A stretch of 8,669 nucleotides of DNA from Candidatus Coatesiibacteriota bacterium (GTDB taxonomy: Bacteria; JAFGND01), in NCBI GenBank assembly GCA_016927185.1, contig JAFGND010000093.1, positions 1-8,669 on the forward strand, in the 5' to 3' direction. Under the pieces are notes generated by a model. It saw only the letters and a program-made list of their open reading frames with translations, searched no databases and was not told the DNA's origin. The position numbers were made by a program, and so were the translations under genes. Numbering within the stretch: position 1 is the first letter of the stretch; each line of letters opens with the position of its first letter. Positions 5,105 to 8,669 of the stretch are shown here, piece after piece.

Positions 5105-5820
5105 GATTGATCTTCTGTCTGTTTCCCTTTCAGCTTGAGTAGTGGCTCTATTTCATGAGGTTCTAAAATCCTGTAAAGACCTCTTTGAAGCTGGAACTCA
5201 AAAACTCTTTTTTCATAATCATGCATAATATTCTCTATGTCATGCTCTGGGAACGAAATAAAGGATCTCATTGCATTAATTTGCAACCTTATCTTGTGTC
5301 TTTCAATCATTTCAGCATCACTTGCTTTTATATATTCACCCTTTACCCATGGAGGTCCCTTGAAATCAGGCTTTGAATTTGAAGTTATAATCATTTCCCC
5401 GTCAATAGTTCTTGTGAAAAGTGCTATCTTGACTTCGTTGGTTTTCGGATTTGTTGGTGAATGCTTGAAATAATCTATATAAATCATCATTGCAAGTATT
5501 GTCCGATCAGAATTAAGAAGTATCATGCCTGGGAAAAAATCATCACCTAAATTGACCGGACCTACAAAGCAGAATACTTTCCTGAAATCATTCTTGAATG
5601 AAAACAATCTTGTATTTAGAAGTTCCATTGCATTCGATGGAAGTTCCTCCTCCTGTTTTCTTATCATCCTGAACGGGGTCTTGAAAATGGTAGTTGGTTT
5701 GTTGAAATAGCCAATCAGCTTGAGGAAATAAAACAACGGGAACATGAATTTGGATGGTGAAAGATTAAAAAGCTCCTTGAATGTAAGTTTCTGCATGTCA
5801 GCAGTGTAAAATATATCCAT
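5080..5820 (-). CDS. Hypothetical protein, family not recognised
   Basis: 246 residues with no signal peptide and no true transmembrane helix. I do not recognise the family. An aromatic, hydrophobic stretch F-M-F-P-L-F-Y-F-L-K-L-I-G-Y-F (25-39) is followed by a basic/acidic linker (48-60). A beta-rich centre (80-150) contains F-V-G-P-V-N-L-G-D-D-F-F-P-G, D-R-T-I-L-A-M-M-I-Y-I-D and E-V-K-I-A-L-F-T-R. A Pro/Trp loop (P-P-W-V-K-G-E-Y, 156-163) precedes a charged helical region (168-215). The start is well supported: AAGGAG on the minus strand (5829-5834) sits eight bases before the ATG. Codon-level sense along the whole length and the clear ribosome site make it a real gene. It is transcribed divergently from the GH3-like gene and overlaps the end of the GNAT gene by 25 bases. 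Confidence 0.78.
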   Translation of the reverse strand: MDIFYTADMQKLTFKELFNLSPSKFMFPLFYFLKLIGYFNKPTTIFKTPFRMIRKQEEELPSNAMELLNTRLFSFKNDFRKVFCFVGPVNLGDDFFPGMILLNSDRTILAMMIYIDYFKHSPTNPKTNEVKIALFTRTIDGEMIITSNSKPDFKGPPWVKGEYIKASDAEMIERHKIRLQINAMRSFISFPEHDIENIMHDYEKRVFEFQLQRGLYRILEPHEIEPLLKLKGKQTEDQSYNSTRNP

Positions 5821-5881
5821 GACGAATTCTCCTTTACTGCAGGCAAAAGAATGTTTGTAGATGTTAAAAAAACCTCTATCA

Positions 5882-5922
5882 GGTCAACAGTTTTCTTCCT
5901 GTTTCTCACAAAAGAATTGACC
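5882..5922. promoter_or_regulatory. Gapped inverted repeat between divergent genes
   Basis: GGTCAA-3-TTTT (5882-5894) is mirrored by AAAA-3-TTGACC (5910-5922). Ten of 13 positions in each arm are complementary around a 15-base centre. It lies in the 140-base divergent region between the orphan gene (starts 5820) and the GH3-like gene (starts 5961). A shared operator is possible. The outer TTGACC words also resemble -35 boxes facing outward, but no good -10 is seen at 17 bases on either side. Confidence 0.3.
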
Positions 5923-5960
5923 GAAATCAAGGTAAAACCACCCTGTCTCCTTAAGAAAAT

Positions 5961-7097
5961 ATGTTAAGAATAGTTCTTTTTTTGCTGATACTGCAGCTTG
6001 TGACAACCAGCTTGATCCTTGCTGAGGAAGGCTTCAATCCACCAGCTCCTGACAGAACCCGCTATAAATCCATTTTCAATTCCATGACAAGAAGGGAAAA
6101 AATTGCGCAACTTATTATGGCTTATGCAAATGTGGAGCTTGTAAGGAAATATCAGGTCGGATCAGTGATTTTTATGGGCTGGCAGATAAAAAACCAGAAG
6201 CAGATAAAAAAGTTCATTTCAGGTGTGCAACAGAAAAGCAAGATACCATGCATGATTGCAACTGACGAGGAAGGTGGAAGAGTAAACAGATTCAGGATAT
6301 TCAGGGATGCAAGACATCCTTCAGCAAGAGAAGTAGGTTCCAATATAAGAAGCGGCAAGTGGGATTTGCAGAAAGTAAGGGAAAATGCATACAGGGTTGG
6401 AATGACTATTTCATCAATAGGAGTGAATGCAAATCTTGCACCTGTTCTTGATGTCTCAAGGAGAGGACTGATGAAGGCACAGGGACGCTGCTATTCAATA
6501 GAGCAGGAGGAAGTGAGAGATATAGGGAGGGCATTCATTCAGGGGTTCAGGGATGCCGGTGTTATATGCATTGCAAAGCATTATCCAGGTTATGGTGAGC
6601 TTGCTCTTACAACAGATAGATACCTGTTAAAGGACAGAAGGACATGGGAAAACATTGAAGATGATCATATAAAACCATTCGAGGAGAATAAGGATGTCCT
6701 TGGGGGACTTATGCTTGCCAATATATGGTTCAATCTTATTGACAGGGAGCATCTTGCAAGTTTTTCTCCTGTTTTCATAAAAAGGGCAAGGGCTGATTTC
6801 CCTCATGGACTCCTGATGACTGATGATTTACGGGCAAAAAGCGTAGTTGAGCTGTCAAAAGACAATATTGAGCAGATAGCACAAGTTGCTTTTCTTGCCG
6901 GTCTTGACATATTCCTGACAATAAAGAATGCCAATGTTCCTCGAATAATAAATGGCATTGAATATCTTCTTGAAAATCAGCCTGAGCTAGAAATTCATCT
7001 GGAAGAATCATTGGCAAGACAGTTTGCATACAAGGAAGTCTGGTATAATGATTTTTTCAAGGAAAGGATAGATAAGGGAAATGAAGAACAAAATTAG
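5961..7097 (+). CDS. Exported glycoside hydrolase family 3 (NagZ-like) protein, possibly altered in catalysis
   Basis: 378 residues: signal peptide (about 1-21, ending L-I-L-A) and one GH3 TIM-barrel domain. The family removes N-acetylglucosamine from peptidoglycan fragments or chitin oligomers. Visible GH3 motifs are M-T-R-R-E-K-I-A-Q-L (42-51), T-D-E-E-G-G-R-V-N-R (101-110), N-L-A-P-V-L-D-V (158-165), G-R176 of the sugar-binding R motif, K206-H207-Y-P-G-Y-G, and M-T-D288-D-L, where D288 fits the nucleophile. The family's acid/base loop normally reads P-G-H-G-x-x-x-x-D-S-H; here the aligned positions are T217-T-D219, so the Asp-His dyad is not conserved. The M-x-A-H position is A-N254, and the Met after T-D-D-L is missing. 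It may be a changed enzyme or a binding protein. Its ribosome site is weak, and a stop codon lies three codons upstream of the ATG. The next gene overlaps it by 17 bases. Confidence 0.85.
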   Translation: MLRIVLFLLILQLVTTSLILAEEGFNPPAPDRTRYKSIFNSMTRREKIAQLIMAYANVELVRKYQVGSVIFMGWQIKNQKQIKKFISGVQQKSKIPCMIATDEEGGRVNRFRIFRDARHPSAREVGSNIRSGKWDLQKVRENAYRVGMTISSIGVNANLAPVLDVSRRGLMKAQGRCYSIEQEEVRDIGRAFIQGFRDAGVICIAKHYPGYGELALTTDRYLLKDRRTWENIEDDHIKPFEENKDVLGGLMLANIWFNLIDREHLASFSPVFIKRARADFPHGLLMTDDLRAKSVVELSKDNIEQIAQVAFLAGLDIFLTIKNANVPRIINGIEYLLENQPELEIHLEESLARQFAYKEVWYNDFFKERIDKGNEEQN

Positions 7098-8019
7098 TCC
7101 ATGGTTGAAAAGTGGATTGACAGATATAATTGATGAACTTGAAAACACCTATACTGAACATGGCGGGATTAATCATATAGAAGCAGGCATTCTCCCCAGC
7201 AGAAAGAAGATTATTGAAATACAGAGGCAATTGATGAGAATTGTCTTCCCTGGTTACTGGGAGGAAGAAGGACTTTCAAAAACAAGAGTGAAATACTTTC
7301 TGGGGGAGATTCTTCATGACATATACAAGCACCTGTCTGATGAAATAGAGAAATCACTCAGGTATCGCTGCAAGATGGCAGGATGCAAAAGCGATGCATG
7401 CAGGAAAATGTCTATTGAAATAACAATGAAATTGATAGAGGAACTGCCCAGTATAAGGACAATGCTTAAATTTGATGTAGCCGCAGCTTTTGATGGTGAT
7501 CCTGCAGCAATAGACAAGGACGAGATAATTCTTGCCTATCCTGCAATTGTAGCTATTTCCACACACAGGCTTTCCCATCCATTGTATGAAATGGGGGTTT
7601 CCCTGATACCAAGGATAATGAGTGAGTATGCGCATAGCTTAACAGGCATTGACATTCATCCTGGTGCAAAAATCGGGAAAAGCTTCTTCATAGATCATGG
7701 TACAGGAGTAGTAGTAGGTGAAACAACTGTAATTGGTGATGAAGTCAAGTTATATCAGGGAGTTACAATTGGTGCATTGTCATTCCCCAAGGATGAAAGA
7801 GGTCAGATAATAAAAGAGGCAAAAAGGCATCCCACAATTGAAGACAGGGTCACTATTTATGCAGGCGCAACAATACTCGGTGGAGAGACAGTGATAGGCC
7901 ATGACAGTGTGATTGGTGGAAATGTCTGGCTCATAAAGTCAATCCCACCTTATTCGAGAGTTGTTATAAGCAATCCAGATCTGACAATTACCCATAAGGA
8001 TGAAAAATCAGGAAAGTGA
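7081..8019 (+). CDS. cysE: Serine O-acetyltransferase
   Basis: 312 residues. It makes O-acetylserine from L-serine and acetyl-CoA, the first step of cysteine synthesis. An alpha-helical N-terminal domain (about 1-185) includes D-V-A-A-A-F-D-G-D-P-A-A (132-143) and the H-R-L-S-H-P-L-Y segment. The left-handed beta-helix of hexapeptide repeats follows, with the signature D191-I-H193-P-G-A, F-I-D205-H206-G-T-G-V-V-V-G-E214-T and Y-Q-G-V-T-I-G-A. D191, H206 and neighbours are the expected catalytic and serine-binding residues. The long N-terminal domain fits the larger bacterial type rather than the short EpsC form. Three Cys at 97, 102 and 107 are evenly spaced. No cysK is visible nearby. The ATG lies within the end of the GH3-like gene (17-base overlap in another frame), which suggests translational coupling. 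The 3' end overlaps the convergent gene by 12 bases. Confidence 0.93.
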   Translation: MKNKISPWLKSGLTDIIDELENTYTEHGGINHIEAGILPSRKKIIEIQRQLMRIVFPGYWEEEGLSKTRVKYFLGEILHDIYKHLSDEIEKSLRYRCKMAGCKSDACRKMSIEITMKLIEELPSIRTMLKFDVAAAFDGDPAAIDKDEIILAYPAIVAISTHRLSHPLYEMGVSLIPRIMSEYAHSLTGIDIHPGAKIGKSFFIDHGTGVVVGETTVIGDEVKLYQGVTIGALSFPKDERGQIIKEAKRHPTIEDRVTIYAGATILGGETVIGHDSVIGGNVWLIKSIPPYSRVVISNPDLTITHKDEKSGK

Positions 8020-8669
8020 CCTGGCTTTCTCTTCCCATCTTTTTTTGTAATAGCTTTTGTCGTGATAAGTTGTTGTATAGTAATGATTTGCTTCTCTCTT
8101 TTCTGCTTTTTCGAAACCAAGCGGACCATATGTTGGAGTATAATAGGTTCCTGTCTTGCTTTTATCGAGTTTCTTCCTCCATCTTGGTACCCTTTTCCTG
8201 TTTGCATAAGGAAAATATCTTCTGTAACCTTCATCAAGGGAAAGCCTTATCCCGAGCCACCACATTCTATGCATGTAAAGTGTAAGTGATGCATTTATCT
8301 CCCCTTCATACATTAAACTGACATTTCCCCCGTTTTTTCCGTTTCCATTGAAAACAGGAAAGAAATATACACCTTTTGAAGGAAGGTAAAGAAACCAGTA
8401 TATTGCATATGCAAGTCCTGTATTGAAATAATCACCAAGGCTTGCCTTGAAATCCCATTTCAGAAGTTTGAACTTGAATAGCCTTAAAACATGTTTCCTG
8501 TATTTCCTTACATAATCATAAACAAGCCAGAATTTCTCCCTGTTCTTGAGTATTATTTTAGGAGCTTTCTTTTTCTTCGCTTTTTCCGGTATTTCCTCTT
8601 CCGCTTTTTTCTCTTTGGGAAGCTTCTTCTTTTTTTCCTCTTTTTTCGAGATACCCTTGTAAATCCTTA
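8008..8669 (-). CDS. Partial DUF2953-like protein entering from the right edge
   Basis: The open frame runs from the right edge (first full codon at 8667) to a TGA at 8008-8010, giving 219 residues with the N-terminus outside the window. Visible residues 8-37 are Lys/Glu-rich low complexity. Residues of about 42-140 contain F-W-L-V-Y-D-Y-V-R-K-Y-R-K-H-V-L-R-L-F, then G-D-Y-F-N-T-G-L-A-Y-A-I, then G-V-Y-F-F-P-V-F and a predicted beta strand. This order (helix, G-x-x-x-x-T-G-x-x-Y-A/G, P-x-F) is what I know of DUF2953 proteins, which in Firmicutes include YtfI beside the GerW/YtfJ gene. The last 75 or so residues are basic and rich in Tyr (Y-Y-T-P-T-Y-G, Y-Y-T-T-T-Y) and are not part of that family. 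The family assignment is by eye. It overlaps the end of the serine acetyltransferase gene by 12 bases, tail to tail. An internal Met at 8313 is not a credible start because coding continues smoothly upstream. Confidence 0.7.
   Translation of the reverse strand, partial: RIYKGISKKEEKKKKLPKEKKAEEEIPEKAKKKKAPKIILKNREKFWLVYDYVRKYRKHVLRLFKFKLLKWDFKASLGDYFNTGLAYAIYWFLYLPSKGVYFFPVFNGNGKNGGNVSLMYEGEINASLTLYMHRMWWLGIRLSLDEGYRRYFPYANRKRVPRWRKKLDKSKTGTYYTPTYGPLGFEKAEKREANHYYTTTYHDKSYYKKRWEEKARSLS

Noticed and set aside
5185-5710. Plus-strand frames opposite the orphan gene
   Set aside because: Short, without ribosome sites, and fully covered by the well-started minus-strand gene.
8016-8289. Two overlapping plus-strand frames after the serine acetyltransferase gene
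   Set aside because: They are shadows of the minus-strand DUF2953-like gene, whose frame stays open to the window edge.

Overview
The window looks like a chromosomal segment from an AT-rich, uncultured-type Gram-negative bacterium of the broad FCB group. Two secreted proteins end in type IX secretion (Por/T9SS type A) sorting tails, which points to that group. Several genes have strong GGAG-type Shine-Dalgarno sites, which are unusual in Bacteroidota proper. That makes candidate lineages such as WOR-3/Stahlbacteria or Cloacimonadota plausible, but this is inference and I cannot place the genome. No mobile-element gene, CRISPR array or rRNA is visible.

Left block (1-2785, + strand): two tightly linked genes encode secreted beta-propellers. 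The first (148-1500) has about seven repeats of a W-x-K-[TY]-[FY]-G type. The second (1511-2785) has eight 40-residue PQQ-like repeats whose DNA period is almost exactly 120 bases. Both end in a T9SS tail whose DNA is about 90% identical between the genes. The tail of the first also contains a striking C/T-only tract. A T13 run lies upstream.

Centre (2786-5104): a minus-strand unit of tadA (tRNA adenosine deaminase) runs directly into a tRNA-Ser(CGA) gene, and the tadA stop codon lies inside the tRNA. Divergently on + are a class I methyltransferase, a VOC/glyoxalase-fold protein and a GNAT acetyltransferase in one apparent operon. Each belongs to a family that modifies or binds small molecules.

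Right block (5080-8669): an orphan minus-strand protein (5080-5820) is divergent from a two-gene + unit. That unit is an exported GH3/NagZ-like protein whose catalytic Asp-His dyad appears substituted, overlapping a serine O-acetyltransferase (cysteine synthesis). A minus-strand gene enters from the right edge (8008-8669). It resembles the DUF2953 family and has a K/E-rich segment and a Tyr-rich basic tail.

Genes are very tightly packed. Two convergent pairs overlap at their ends, and I see no convincing intrinsic terminator anywhere. The most interesting items are the tadA/tRNA-Ser overlap, the shared sorting-tail cassette with its pyrimidine tract, and the divergent GH3 protein.
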